From Zoogloea sp041914405 (lineage in GTDB: Bacteria > Pseudomonadota > Gammaproteobacteria > Burkholderiales > Rhodocyclaceae): 64,000 nt of DNA. Positions 8,733 to 17,203 of this stretch are shown in pieces. The notes under the pieces were generated by a model. That model saw nothing but the letters and a program-made list of their open reading frames with translations, had not been told where the DNA came from and did no database searches. Location: assembly GCF_041914405.1 (NCBI RefSeq), contig NZ_JAYSDK010000026.1:14799-78798 (forward strand), given 5' to 3'. How positions within the stretch are numbered: position 1 is the stretch's first letter; each line of letters begins with the position of its first letter. Position numbers and translations under genes: made by a program.

Positions 8733-9170
8733 TCACTCGCTTGCGCGGCGGCGCTTGCGCGGCTTTTCGTCGGTGTCGCTGTCTTCCTTGCTGCTGTCCT
8801 GGCTGGTCTTGTCTTCGTCCTGGGTTTCGGCGTCGGCACGCTTGGCCTTGGCGGGTTTCGTTCCAGGGGGAATCGGCGGTGCGGGTGGCGGCAGTTGCGG
8901 AGAGACCTCGGAGATCTTGTTCTCCGCCATGTAGTCGTTCATCTCCTTCCAGCCAGCGAAGACGGCGGCCTTCGAGGCATTCGGATTCAGCGTGAAACAA
9001 TCCTCTATGGCCCGCCCGGCGTGGCGGCAGGCGCTGCCGATGGCTTTCCCTTCGGATTCTGCCTGGGCTGCGGTCTTGGTGGGGTCGGGGATGCCCAGCC
9101 GTTCGCAGCCACCGAGCAAGGCGGCTGCTCCGACTATCGTAAGCATGAGACGCAGAGGGGATTTCTTCAT
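8733..9170 (-). CDS. Small predicted lipoprotein with charged C-terminal tail
   Basis: A 145-residue protein with a lipoprotein signal (MKKSPLRLMLTIVGAAALLGGC, lipobox LGGC with Cys22). The middle part contains two further cysteines (SACRHAG, EDCFTLN) that may form a disulfide. A proline-rich linker (PQLPPPAPPIPPG) leads to a highly charged tail alternating Lys/Arg and Asp/Glu. I do not recognise the family. The ATG at 9170 was preferred because it starts the signal peptide directly. It is convergent with the EAL gene and divergent from ugpB. Confidence 0.65.
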   Translation of the reverse strand: MKKSPLRLMLTIVGAAALLGGCERLGIPDPTKTAAQAESEGKAIGSACRHAGRAIEDCFTLNPNASKAAVFAGWKEMNDYMAENKISEVSPQLPPPAPPIPPGTKPAKAKRADAETQDEDKTSQDSSKEDSDTDEKPRKRRRASE

Positions 9171-9318
9171 GGCTCGCTGATCGCGTTGCATTTGCTTCGT
9201 CAACGGCCCTCCGGTCCGGGACTTGAACGTCTTGTCACGAATCCGGGCGGCGGAGCAGGGCGCTTCTTACTATAATCGATGCCTGATTTGCGTCTTCCTG
9301 TTGATGGACCCCTTCCCC

Positions 9319-10623
9319 ATGAATATCTTGAGTCGTTCCGCCCTGGTGGCGGCTTTCGGCGCTTTGTGCGTCTCCCCGGTCATGGCCGCTGCCAAATCGC
9401 AGCCGGCCGCCAAGCCCCAGGCATCCCCCCGCGCCGCACCGGCGGACGCGGCTGTGAAGGAAGTCGAGCTGGTGCATAGCTTGGGTGCCGACAAGGGTGA
9501 GCAGTTGCAGAAACTGGTCGATCGTTACAACGCGACCAACCCGGCGGTTAAGGTCGTGGTGCGCGAGCGCCGCTGGAACGACGGCGCTTTGCCGGACATG
9601 ATGATCCTCGGGGAGCGGGATCTGCCCGGCTTCCTGACCGGCGCACCGCGTTATCGTCCGCTGTATCAGGTCATGAAAGAGGCGGGTGAGCGTTTGGAGA
9701 CCCTGAAGGCCCCGCCCATGATGACGCCGACGCCGCTCGATAGCGCCAATCGCCTGGTTGCGCTGCCGGTTGGCTTGTCCACCCCGGTGATGTTCTACAA
9801 CAAGCAGGCCTTCCGCGACGCCGGCGTTGATCCGGACAACGCGCCCAAAACCTGGCAGGCGCTGCAGAAGACCCTCGGTCAACTGGTTGCCCATGGCGCC
9901 ACCTGCCCATACACCACGGCTCAGCCCGCCTGGATCCTGGTTGAAAACATGAGCGCCTGGCACAACGAGCCGGTCGTTGCCGAAGGCAAGAAGGCCAGCC
10001 TGACCATCAACGGCATGCTTGAAGTCAAGCATGTGGCGATGCTCTCTTCGTGGGTGAAGGCCCGTTACCTGCACCTCTTCGGCCGTGAAGACGAAGCTAC
10101 GGAGCGTTTCGCGAAGGGGGAGTGTGCAGTGCTGACCGCGCCGTCAGCCGCCTTCCCGACCCTGCAGCGTCAGGCTGGTTTCGAGGTCGGAGTGGCGACC
10201 CTGCCGTACCACGAGGACTATTACGGTGCGCCGCAGAACACCCTTGCTGATGGTCCCGCCCTGTGGATTGGCGCGGGTAAGAAGCCGGCCGAGTACAAGG
10301 CGGTCGCCCGTTTCGTGAGCTTCTGGCTGAGCAGTGAGAGCCAGGTGGAATGGCAGCGTACCGCCGGTTATCTACCCCTCAATCGCGCTGGCCTGCTGGC
10401 GTCTGAAAGCCGCCTGCTGGCGGGCGATCTGGCTGCCATCCGCATCGGCGTGCAGCAACTGTCCCACAAGCCGGTGACTTCCGTGTCGCGGGCCAGCAGC
10501 TATCCGCAACGCGCTGCTGTGCGCCGGATCATCGAGGAGGAACTGGAGTCCGTCTGGGAAGACCGCAAGCCGTCCAAGCTGGCCCTCGATACCGCCGTGG
10601 CGCGGTCGCGGGCGCTGGACTGA
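9319..10623 (+). CDS. ugpB: Extracellular solute-binding protein, UgpB-like (glycerol-3-phosphate type)
   Basis: About 434 residues with a Sec signal peptide (MNILSRSALVAAFGALCVSPVMAAA), so periplasmic. It has the family 1 binding-protein fold: VELVHSLGADKGEQLQKLVDRYNATNP near the mature N-terminus, AYNKQAF-like FYNKQAFRDAGVDPDNAPKTW, and a late GPALWIGAGKKP. In UgpB this protein delivers sn-glycerol-3-phosphate or glycerophosphodiesters to an ABC importer. The next gene encodes a UgpQ-like phosphodiesterase, which supports this. The permease and ATPase genes are not here, so they must be elsewhere or the protein works with another transporter. An in-frame ATG lies 15 bp upstream. Confidence 0.75.
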   Translation: MNILSRSALVAAFGALCVSPVMAAAKSQPAAKPQASPRAAPADAAVKEVELVHSLGADKGEQLQKLVDRYNATNPAVKVVVRERRWNDGALPDMMILGERDLPGFLTGAPRYRPLYQVMKEAGERLETLKAPPMMTPTPLDSANRLVALPVGLSTPVMFYNKQAFRDAGVDPDNAPKTWQALQKTLGQLVAHGATCPYTTAQPAWILVENMSAWHNEPVVAEGKKASLTINGMLEVKHVAMLSSWVKARYLHLFGREDEATERFAKGECAVLTAPSAAFPTLQRQAGFEVGVATLPYHEDYYGAPQNTLADGPALWIGAGKKPAEYKAVARFVSFWLSSESQVEWQRTAGYLPLNRAGLLASESRLLAGDLAAIRIGVQQLSHKPVTSVSRASSYPQRAAVRRIIEEELESVWEDRKPSKLALDTAVARSRALD

Positions 10624-10633
10624 GCGAGGCTCC

Positions 10634-11398
10634 GTGATCATGGCTGGCTGGGCGTGGCCGGCGCTGGTGGTGCACCGTTGCGGTGGCGCGCTGGCGCCGG
10701 AGAACACCCTGGCTGGCCTTGAGATTGCCGCCCGACTGGGGTGCCAGGCAGTGGAGTTCGACGTGATGCTGTCCGCTGACGGGCAGCCGGTTCTGATCCA
10801 CGACGAAACCCTGGACCGGACTGCTGGCCGTCCGGGGCACGTTGCCGAACTGGGCGCGGCGGAACTGGCAGGCGTGGATGTGGGGAGCCACTTCCATCCT
10901 GCTTATGCCGGTGAAGCCATCCCAGCATTTGGCGCGGCGCTGGAGCGTTGCCGAAGCCTCCGGCTGGCCGCCAATGTGGAGATCAAGCCGGCCGCCGGCA
11001 AGGAGCGGCAAACCGGCCAGGTCGTGGGGCGCTGTCTGCGCGCCATCGATGCCGGAGCCGATGGGCCACAGGTCCTGCTGTCGTCTTTCTCGGTGGAGGC
11101 CCTGGAGGCCGCCATTGCGGAAGTGCCCCACCTGTCTAGGGCTCTGCTGGTTGGCTCATACAGTCCTGCCGCACTGGCGATGGCGCGGAAGCTGTCCTGT
11201 GTGGCACTCAACCTGTCGCGGGAAGGGCTGACCGCGGCGGATGTCGACGCTGTCCGCGAAGCCAAGTTGGCTGTCATGGTCTACACGGTCAATGCTTTCG
11301 ACGAGGCGCGGCGCCTGCTTGACTGGGGCGTTGCTGGCGTGTTTTCCGATCGCCCCGATCTCCTCCTTCCGCTGGCAACGGAGTGTTGCATTACTTGA
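10634..11398 (+). CDS. ugpQ: Glycerophosphodiester phosphodiesterase, UgpQ-like
   Basis: A 254-residue cytoplasmic enzyme that hydrolyses glycerophosphodiesters to glycerol-3-phosphate and an alcohol. The length and order of motifs match E. coli UgpQ (about 247): HR followed by PENTLAGLE, VEFDVMLSADG, LIHDETLDRT (second catalytic His), NVEIKP and VYTVN. The first motif reads HRCGG where HRGGG is usual; the catalytic His and Arg remain. It begins 10 bp after ugpB with GTG 10634 or ATG 10640 and is probably co-transcribed with it. Confidence 0.88.
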   Translation: MIMAGWAWPALVVHRCGGALAPENTLAGLEIAARLGCQAVEFDVMLSADGQPVLIHDETLDRTAGRPGHVAELGAAELAGVDVGSHFHPAYAGEAIPAFGAALERCRSLRLAANVEIKPAAGKERQTGQVVGRCLRAIDAGADGPQVLLSSFSVEALEAAIAEVPHLSRALLVGSYSPAALAMARKLSCVALNLSREGLTAADVDAVREAKLAVMVYTVNAFDEARRLLDWGVAGVFSDRPDLLLPLATECCIT

Positions 11399-11464
11399 TC
11401 GGGTCGGCTTGACGCCGCTGCAGTCGGCCCCTAACATCGCGTTTTTCCTAATCTGGGCACGGTC

Positions 11465-12433
11465 TTGTCTCTCACGCAGCTTTACGCGCCGATCGCCGAA
11501 GACATGAAGGCGCTCGATGCCGTCATAAGGGATCGCCTTTACTCTGACGTGGTCCTCATTCGCCAGGTGGCCGAGTACATCATCGGTAGTGGCGGCAAGA
11601 GACTGCGTCCAGCCATGGTCTTGTTCACGGCTGGCGCTGCCGGTTATCAGGGCTCCTATCATCGTGAATTGGCGGCGGTCGTGGAATTCATTCACACGGC
11701 AACATTGCTGCACGACGATGTGGTCGACGAGTCCGAATTGCGCCGCGGCAACAAGACGGCCAATGCATTGTTCGGCAATGCGGCTTCTGTGTTGGTCGGG
11801 GATTTCCTGTATTCCCGTGCTTTCCAGATGATGGTCGGCACCGACAACATGAAGGTGATGCGCGTCCTTGCCGATGCCACCAACGTGATTGCCGAAGGCG
11901 AAGTCCTGCAGTTGCTCAATTGCCATAACGCCGACGTCGAGATCGAAGATTACCTGCGGGTGATCCGTTACAAAACGGCCAAGCTATTTGAGGCAGCAGC
12001 CCGACTCGGCGGCATTCTGGGTGGTGTCAGTCAGGAACTGGAAGATTCCCTCGCTGCCTTTGGTATGCATATTGGGACCGCCTTCCAATTGATCGACGAC
12101 GTGTTGGATTATTCCGGCGAAGAAGCGGATACCGGCAAGCATATTGGTGACGACCTCGCGGAAGGCAAGCCGACCTTGCCGTTGATTCACGTGATGCAGC
12201 ACGGTACGCCGGAGCAAGCCGCCTGCGTGCGTAAGGCTATTGAAAATGGTGGCCGTGATGACTTTGCGGTGGTGCTCAGCGCCATTCGCGAATCCGGTGC
12301 GATTGAAGCCACCCGTAAAGTGGCTGAAGAAGAGGCGCAACTTGCCCTTAATGCACTTAATCAACTTCCCTCTTCCATTTTTAAAGAATCGTTGATACAA
12401 TTGTCTTCGTTCGCAGTTGCACGGAAATATTAA
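11465..12433 (+). CDS. ispB: Octaprenyl (polyprenyl) diphosphate synthase
   Basis: A 322-residue trans-prenyltransferase that makes the side chain of ubiquinone by adding isopentenyl units to farnesyl diphosphate. Both aspartate-rich motifs are present: first DDVVDESELRRGNK (with LLHDDVVDE) and second LIDDVLDYSG, plus GGKRLRPAMV and YKTAKLFEAAA. It uses a TTG start; the next in-frame ATG (MKALDAV) would remove part of helix 1. Downstream lies tRNA-Pro, an arrangement common next to ispB in betaproteobacteria. Confidence 0.92.
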   Translation: MSLTQLYAPIAEDMKALDAVIRDRLYSDVVLIRQVAEYIIGSGGKRLRPAMVLFTAGAAGYQGSYHRELAAVVEFIHTATLLHDDVVDESELRRGNKTANALFGNAASVLVGDFLYSRAFQMMVGTDNMKVMRVLADATNVIAEGEVLQLLNCHNADVEIEDYLRVIRYKTAKLFEAAARLGGILGGVSQELEDSLAAFGMHIGTAFQLIDDVLDYSGEEADTGKHIGDDLAEGKPTLPLIHVMQHGTPEQAACVRKAIENGGRDDFAVVLSAIRESGAIEATRKVAEEEAQLALNALNQLPSSIFKESLIQLSSFAVARKY

Positions 12434-12468
12434 TTTCTAGTGCGAGGCGAAAAAGTTTCAAAAATAGC

Positions 12469-12496
12469 TTTACAAAGTCGAAATTAACTGTATAAT
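12469..12496 (+). promoter_or_regulatory. Consensus sigma-70 promoter of tRNA-Pro
   Basis: TTTACA (12469-12474) and TATAAT (12491-12496) are separated by 16 bp in an AT-rich stretch unlike its surroundings. Transcription should start about 50 bases before the mature tRNA-Pro. Confidence 0.8.
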
Positions 12497-12553
12497 TAAC
12501 GACTTGTTGTTTTAGAGAGTTAGCAAATCAGCGCTAATTCAGCAGTAAAGAGT

Positions 12554-12630
12554 CGGGGAATAGCTCAGCCTGGTAGAGCACTGCGTTCGGGACGCAGGGG
12601 CCGGAGGTTCGAATCCTCTTTCCCCGACCA
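12554..12630 (+). tRNA. tRNA-Pro (anticodon CGG)
   Basis: A 77-nt cloverleaf: acceptor CGGGGAA/TTCCCCG, anticodon stem CTGCG/CGCAG with CGG at 12588-12590, T-loop TTCGAAT, and an encoded ACCA end. It reads CCG codons. Confidence 0.95.
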
Positions 12631-12980
12631 CCAATTCCGAGGCAAATAAGATTCTTATTTGCACTCAAACAAAAATGGAGCAAAGTCAAAATAGGCTTTG
12701 CTCCATTTTTGTTTTCTGCCGCCGAAATTGGCAAATACGGCTTAATGGCGATGGTATCGACGCCCGCTTCCCGCTGTTCATTCCCTTGGCTGCTTGAGCG
12801 GACATCTGGTCAGGCTGTTGCAAGGGGGCGCGACTATAAGAACAAGTCGATTCTCCCGACACCTCGTCCGCCGTATCCACCTCCCGTGAATCCCTGCCGT
12901 AGCCGGAGCACCTCCGCTGCGTATCGCTGCGCTCATCCTCGGCGACGAGGACAGGGAATGACCGACTCTGCTGATCTCCG
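12631..12980. other. Non-coding gap between tRNA-Pro and the NRPS gene
   Basis: 350 bp without a convincing gene. It holds a 21-bp palindrome (12642-12662, arms GCAAATAAGA / TCTTATTTGC around one base) and then the large terminator hairpin listed separately. The remaining 260 bp before the synthetase is GC-rich with no promoter I can defend. Confidence 0.6.
12667..12714 (+). terminator. Large hairpin terminator after tRNA-Pro
   Basis: Nineteen-base arms (12667-12685 and 12696-12714) are perfectly complementary around a 10-nt loop and end in TTTTTGTTTT. The arms begin with A-rich sequence, so it may also stop transcription from the other side. Confidence 0.85.
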
Positions 12981-15900
12981 ATGATAGTCAAAGGCACTTT
13001 CCGACCGGATCTTCTTCTTGAAGAAACCCTTGCAGACCTTTTCGAGGCGACGGCGAGCCGTCATCCAGAACGTCCGGCGCTGATCTGGGGAACGGAGAGC
13101 CTCACTTACCGCGTGCTCGACGAGCGGGCGGACCTGGTAGCCCATCATCTCATCATGGCCGGCGTGCGGCCTGGCGACATTCTGGGCCTGTGGTTGCCGA
13201 GGGGCGTCGATCTGTTGGTCGCACAACTTGCCATCGCCAAGACCGGCGCGGCCTGGCTGCCGTTCGACGCGGATGCGCCGGCTGAGCGCGTCGCCGTGTG
13301 TCTGCAGGATGCGCGCGGCGCGGGTTTGATTACCGACAGATCGGTGGCGGGCGTCACCTGCCCGGTCTGGTCTCCGGCTGCACTGCTGGGCGGCGCCGGG
13401 CAGCCGCTGTGCCGCCGTGACGGTGTCAGTCCGGATGATCCCGCGTACGTGATCTACACCTCCGGATCGACGGGAACGCCCAAAGGGGTGCCGATCAGCC
13501 AGCGGGCGATCTGCCATTTCCTGCGCAGCGAGAACGACGTGCTCGGCATCCGGGCCGAGGACCGCATCTACCAGGGTTTCTCGGTCGCCTTTGACATGTC
13601 TTTCGAGGAGATCTGGATCGCCTACCTGGTTGGTGCGAGCCTGTGGATTGCGCCGCAGGAGATCACCGCTGACCCGGATGCCTTGCCAAAAGCCCTGCAG
13701 GAGCAGGGCATCACCGTGCTCCACGCGGTGCCGACCTTGCTGGCCCTGTTTGCGACCGATGTGCCTGGCCTGCGCCTGATCAATCTGGGGGGCGAGGCCT
13801 GCCCGCAGTCCGTGGCCGACCGCTGGGCAACGCCAGAGCGTCAGGTCTTCAATACCTACGGTCCGACGGAGGCGACGGTGTCGGCCAGTATCACCACGCT
13901 GACGCCGGGCGAGGCGGTGACGATCGGCCGGCCGTTGCCCAACTACGGTCTGCTGGTCGTCGATGCCGGCATGAATCTGCTGCCCGCAGGGGAAACCGGC
14001 GAGCTGTGCATCTTTGGCCCAGGGGTGGCGGATGGTTATCTGGGGCGCCCCGAGTTGACCAGCGAGAAGTTCAGGGTCAATCCGTGGGCGGAAGCGGCTC
14101 ATGAAGCACGCCTCTACCGGACCGGCGATTTGGCGCGCATCGACGCGGAGGGGCGGGTGGAATGCCTGGGGCGGGTCGACGATCAGGTCAAGGTGCGCGG
14201 CTTCCGCGTCGAACTGGGCGAGATCGAGGCTGCCCTGACGCGCCGGCTTGTCAATGCGACGGCGGCCGTGGTGTTAAAGCCGGTCGGTGAGGTTGAGCAA
14301 CTGGTCGCCTACATCATGGCCGCGGACATCGAGCGGCTGGAGGTCGCCGCCTTGCGCGCTCATCTGCGTGAGACCTTGCCGTCCTACATGGTGCCCAGCC
14401 ACTTCGAACTGATCGAGGTGATTCCCCGCCTGACCTCCGGCAAGATCGACCGCAAGGCCCTGCGTGCCTTGCCGATGAGCGTGCCGGCTACGGCTGCAGA
14501 GTCCGACCAGCCGGCCAGCGAGACCGAAGTCGCGCTGTTCGCCGGTCTGGCCCGTCTTTTTCCGGGGCTGGCTATCCGCCGGGACAGCGATTTCTTCAAC
14601 GACCTCGGTGGTCATTCCTTGCTGGCCGCGCGACTGGTGTCGGCACTGCGGACAGATCCGCGCTTCGCCGGAATGACAGTACGGGACGTTTATTGCCAGA
14701 GGCGGGTGGCCGACATCGCGGTTGCGATGGAGGAGGGGGCTCGCCGCCAGACGGCCACCCGTGCCCGATCCTATGTGCAGGTGCCCCCGCTGCGGCGCCT
14801 GCTGTGCGGTCTTGCGCAGGCAGTGACGCTGCCGTTCATGATCGGTCTGCACATCCTCAACTGGCTGGCGCCGTTCTTCACCTACCACTTCTTCACCGGT
14901 GATCCGGGGGACAGCGTGTGGCGTGCGATGGGTGCGTCGATGCTGGTCTTCCTCGGCACCTATCTGGTCAACTTCGGTGCGGCCGTGATCAGCAGCCGGA
15001 CCTTGCTGCTCGGTATCCGCCCTGGCCGCTATCCCCTGTGGGGCCCTACCTATTTCCGCTGGTGGCTGGCCGACCGGCTGCAACAGACCGCACCGGCCTA
15101 CCTGCTGTCCGGCTCATCCCTTTACTGCGGCTATCTGCGTGCCCTCGGGGCGCGCATCGGCCGGGATGTGGTGATCGGCTCGGTGACGATCCGCCAGCCC
15201 TGGCTGCTGTCCGTCGGCGATGGTGCGAGCATCGGCTCCCAGGTCAACCTGGAGAACGTGCGGGTCGAGGGGGGGGAACTGATCGTCGGCGCCATCGACA
15301 TCGGCGCGGAAAGCAATGTGGGCTCCTACGCGGTGCTGGAGGACGATACGGCAGTTGCCCCCTTTGGCCGCCTCGAAGGTCTGGCGGCCTTGCCGCGGGG
15401 GGGGCGGATCGGTGAACGGGAGGTCTGGGACGGATCGCCGGCCCGTTACGTGCGCCACCTGACGGATAAGGAAAGGCTGGTTCGGCCCCCGGTCAGTGCC
15501 CTGCGCCGGAAGCTGGAGGCGGTCTTCTTCGGCTTGGGGGCCGCCATGACGGCCTTGCTGTTCTTCCTACCGATCTTCCCGACCTTCGTGCTGATCGATG
15601 CCCTCGACGACGGGGCCTTCGATCCGGCGGCGGCCGGCGCGCATGGCTATTTGTGGGCGGTCATGCGCTACACACTGCTGGCACTGCCGGCGAGCAGCGT
15701 GCTGGTCATCAGCACTGCGCTGATTGCCGCCGCCATTCGCTGGCTGGTGCTGCCGCGCCTGCTGCCGGGCACCTGGCCGGTGCATAGCAACGTGTATTGC
15801 CGAAAATGGCTGGCCAACCAGATCCAGGTGGCCAGCCTCAACGTGCTGCACGGGGTGTATGCGACGATCTACGCGCCGGTGTGGTATCGCCTGCTCGGCG

Positions 15901-16937
15901 CCAAGATCGGTCGCGACGCGGAAATCTCCACCGCGATGGGTATCGTGCCGGACATGCTGACCCTCGGCGACGAAGCCTTCATCGCCGATGCGGTGATGCT
16001 CGGCGACGAGAAGATCGACGCCGGCTGGATGTCGGTGGACAACACGGTGATCGGCCAGCGCAGCTTCGTCGGCAATGGCGCCTACGTGCCGGACGGCACC
16101 ACGCTGCCGCCGGGCGTGCTGCTCGGCGTGCAGTCGAAGGCGCCTGCCACCGAGAGGATGGTTCCGGGCCAGACCTGGCTTGGCTCGCCGGCGCTGGAGC
16201 TGCCGTCCCGCGAGGAGGTGATGGGCTTCCCGGACGCGCTGACCTTCCGCCCGTCCATCTGGCGGCGCATCGGCCGCGGCATCGTTGAAGCGGCGCGCAT
16301 CCTGATTCCCCTGTCCCTGATCATCGGCGTCGGCTACGTGATCGTGCTCGCCGCCATGCCGGCTGCTGCCGATGAGAACTGGTTCAAGCTGTCCTGGCAG
16401 CTGAGCCTGGCGGGGATCTGCTACGGCATCGGCGGCTATCTGCTGGTGGTGCTGCTCAAGTGGTTGCTGATCGGCCGCTATCGCCCACGTGCCGTGCCGA
16501 TGTGGACCCCCTTCGTGTGGGTCAGCGAGGCGGTGACCAGCGTTTATGAGTCCATTGCTGTCCCCAATTTCCTTGAGTACCTGCGCGGCACGCCGATGCT
16601 GCCGGTGGTTTTGCGCCTGATCGGCGTGCGTACCGGGCGCGGCGTCTATATGGATACGACCGACATCACCGAGTTCGACTGCGTGACGATCGGCGACCAG
16701 GCCGAACTGAATGCCTGGTCGGGGCCGCAGACCCACCTGTTCGAAGACCGCATCATGAAGATCGGCCGTATCGACATCGGCGCCCAGGTGACGGTCGGTG
16801 TACGCGGCACTGTGCTGTACGACACCCGGATCGGCGATGGCGTGCGGCTCGGGCCGCTGACCCTGGTCATGAAGGGGGAAAGCCTCCCGGCCCAGACCGC
16901 CTGGAGCGGCTCGCCGGCCCAGCCTTGGCAGGGCTGA
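12981..16937 (+). CDS. Pls/PosA-family membrane NRPS (adenylation + carrier + membrane/beta-helix region)
   Basis: A 1318-residue single-module synthetase. Residues 1-510 form an adenylation domain: YTSGSTGTPKGVPIS (A3), NTYGPTEATVS (A5), YRTGDLARID (A7), VKVRGFRVELGEIE (A8), SGKIDRKAL (A10). A carrier domain follows with FFNDLGGHSLLAARL, the Ser at about 545 taking phosphopantetheine. There is no condensation or thioesterase domain. The C-terminal 700 residues instead alternate hydrophobic membrane segments (about 605-660, 845-930, 1100-1170) with three left-handed beta-helix-like blocks (about 715-830, 970-1060, 1215-1318). This layout is that of the Pls/PosA family, whose known members make homopoly(amino acids). 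By hand alignment to GrsA the pocket reads D-M-E-H-I-L-T-V-S-K, suggesting but not proving a basic amino acid. No partner genes adjoin it. Confidence 0.85.
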   Translation: MIVKGTFRPDLLLEETLADLFEATASRHPERPALIWGTESLTYRVLDERADLVAHHLIMAGVRPGDILGLWLPRGVDLLVAQLAIAKTGAAWLPFDADAPAERVAVCLQDARGAGLITDRSVAGVTCPVWSPAALLGGAGQPLCRRDGVSPDDPAYVIYTSGSTGTPKGVPISQRAICHFLRSENDVLGIRAEDRIYQGFSVAFDMSFEEIWIAYLVGASLWIAPQEITADPDALPKALQEQGITVLHAVPTLLALFATDVPGLRLINLGGEACPQSVADRWATPERQVFNTYGPTEATVSASITTLTPGEAVTIGRPLPNYGLLVVDAGMNLLPAGETGELCIFGPGVADGYLGRPELTSEKFRVNPWAEAAHEARLYRTGDLARIDAEGRVECLGRVDDQVKVRGFRVELGEIEAALTRRLVNATAAVVLKPVGEVEQLVAYIMAADIERLEVAALRAHLRETLPSYMVPSHFELIEVIPRLTSGKIDRKALRALPMSVPATAAESDQPASETEVALFAGLARLFPGLAIRRDSDFFNDLGGHSLLAARLVSALRTDPRFAGMTVRDVYCQRRVADIAVAMEEGARRQTATRARSYVQVPPLRRLLCGLAQAVTLPFMIGLHILNWLAPFFTYHFFTGDPGDSVWRAMGASMLVFLGTYLVNFGAAVISSRTLLLGIRPGRYPLWGPTYFRWWLADRLQQTAPAYLLSGSSLYCGYLRALGARIGRDVVIGSVTIRQPWLLSVGDGASIGSQVNLENVRVEGGELIVGAIDIGAESNVGSYAVLEDDTAVAPFGRLEGLAALPRGGRIGEREVWDGSPARYVRHLTDKERLVRPPVSALRRKLEAVFFGLGAAMTALLFFLPIFPTFVLIDALDDGAFDPAAAGAHGYLWAVMRYTLLALPASSVLVISTALIAAAIRWLVLPRLLPGTWPVHSNVYCRKWLANQIQVASLNVLHGVYATIYAPVWYRLLGAKIGRDAEISTAMGIVPDMLTLGDEAFIADAVMLGDEKIDAGWMSVDNTVIGQRSFVGNGAYVPDGTTLPPGVLLGVQSKAPATERMVPGQTWLGSPALELPSREEVMGFPDALTFRPSIWRRIGRGIVEAARILIPLSLIIGVGYVIVLAAMPAAADENWFKLSWQLSLAGICYGIGGYLLVVLLKWLLIGRYRPRAVPMWTPFVWVSEAVTSVYESIAVPNFLEYLRGTPMLPVVLRLIGVRTGRGVYMDTTDITEFDCVTIGDQAELNAWSGPQTHLFEDRIMKIGRIDIGAQVTVGVRGTVLYDTRIGDGVRLGPLTLVMKGESLPAQTAWSGSPAQPWQG

Positions 16938-17002
16938 TGCAATGCTGTGCATGGCGCGGTGACGAGCGATGTAAGAATGCAATGCAATCCAGTGCGGGCT
17001 TG

Positions 17003-17054
17003 CAAAGTACATAAGAATTGCTTGGTTTGGGCCTCGCGGCGGCGGGGCTAGAGT
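17003..17054 (+). promoter_or_regulatory. Sulfur-type promoter motif upstream of metY
   Basis: Contains ATAAGAATTGCTTGGTTTG, with TTGGTT at 17022-17027, then 21 bp, then a TAGAGT -10 (17049-17054). It is the same arrangement as upstream of sbp, cysK and two other genes in this window. The last T of TTGGTT and following bases sit at -35. Activator identity (a CysB-type LysR protein) is inferred. Confidence 0.55.
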
Positions 17055-17203
17055 CGAGACCTTCAGATGCAGGCTGGCCCGCGCCAGGTTCTGCACACAT
17101 CCAAGCCGGTTGCAGCTCCCCCCAATGCTGGGGTGGGGCTGCCGGAAGCCGGCGCAGGGCGGGCCAGGATGCGCTTCGATCCAAGACTCGAGGGAGTGCC
17201 GCC
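17055..17203 (+). promoter_or_regulatory. Structured 5' leader of metY
   Basis: About 140 nt lie between the putative start of transcription and the metY ATG. It contains a long imperfect hairpin (17112-17142, GCAGC...GCTGC arms with a C6/G4-G4 core) and a following GCCGG/CCGGC hairpin. I could not match it to a SAM or SAH riboswitch by eye. The other sulfur promoters here have leaders of only about 20-55 nt. Confidence 0.35.

Noticed and set aside
15567..17096. Long leftward open frame antisense to the NRPS gene
   Set aside because: High-GC DNA gives long open frames opposite real genes; the translation is low-complexity, His/Gln/Arg-rich, and matches no family.
17055..17203. SAM or SAH riboswitch before metY
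   Set aside because: I could not find the conserved cores of the known classes; only generic hairpins are visible.
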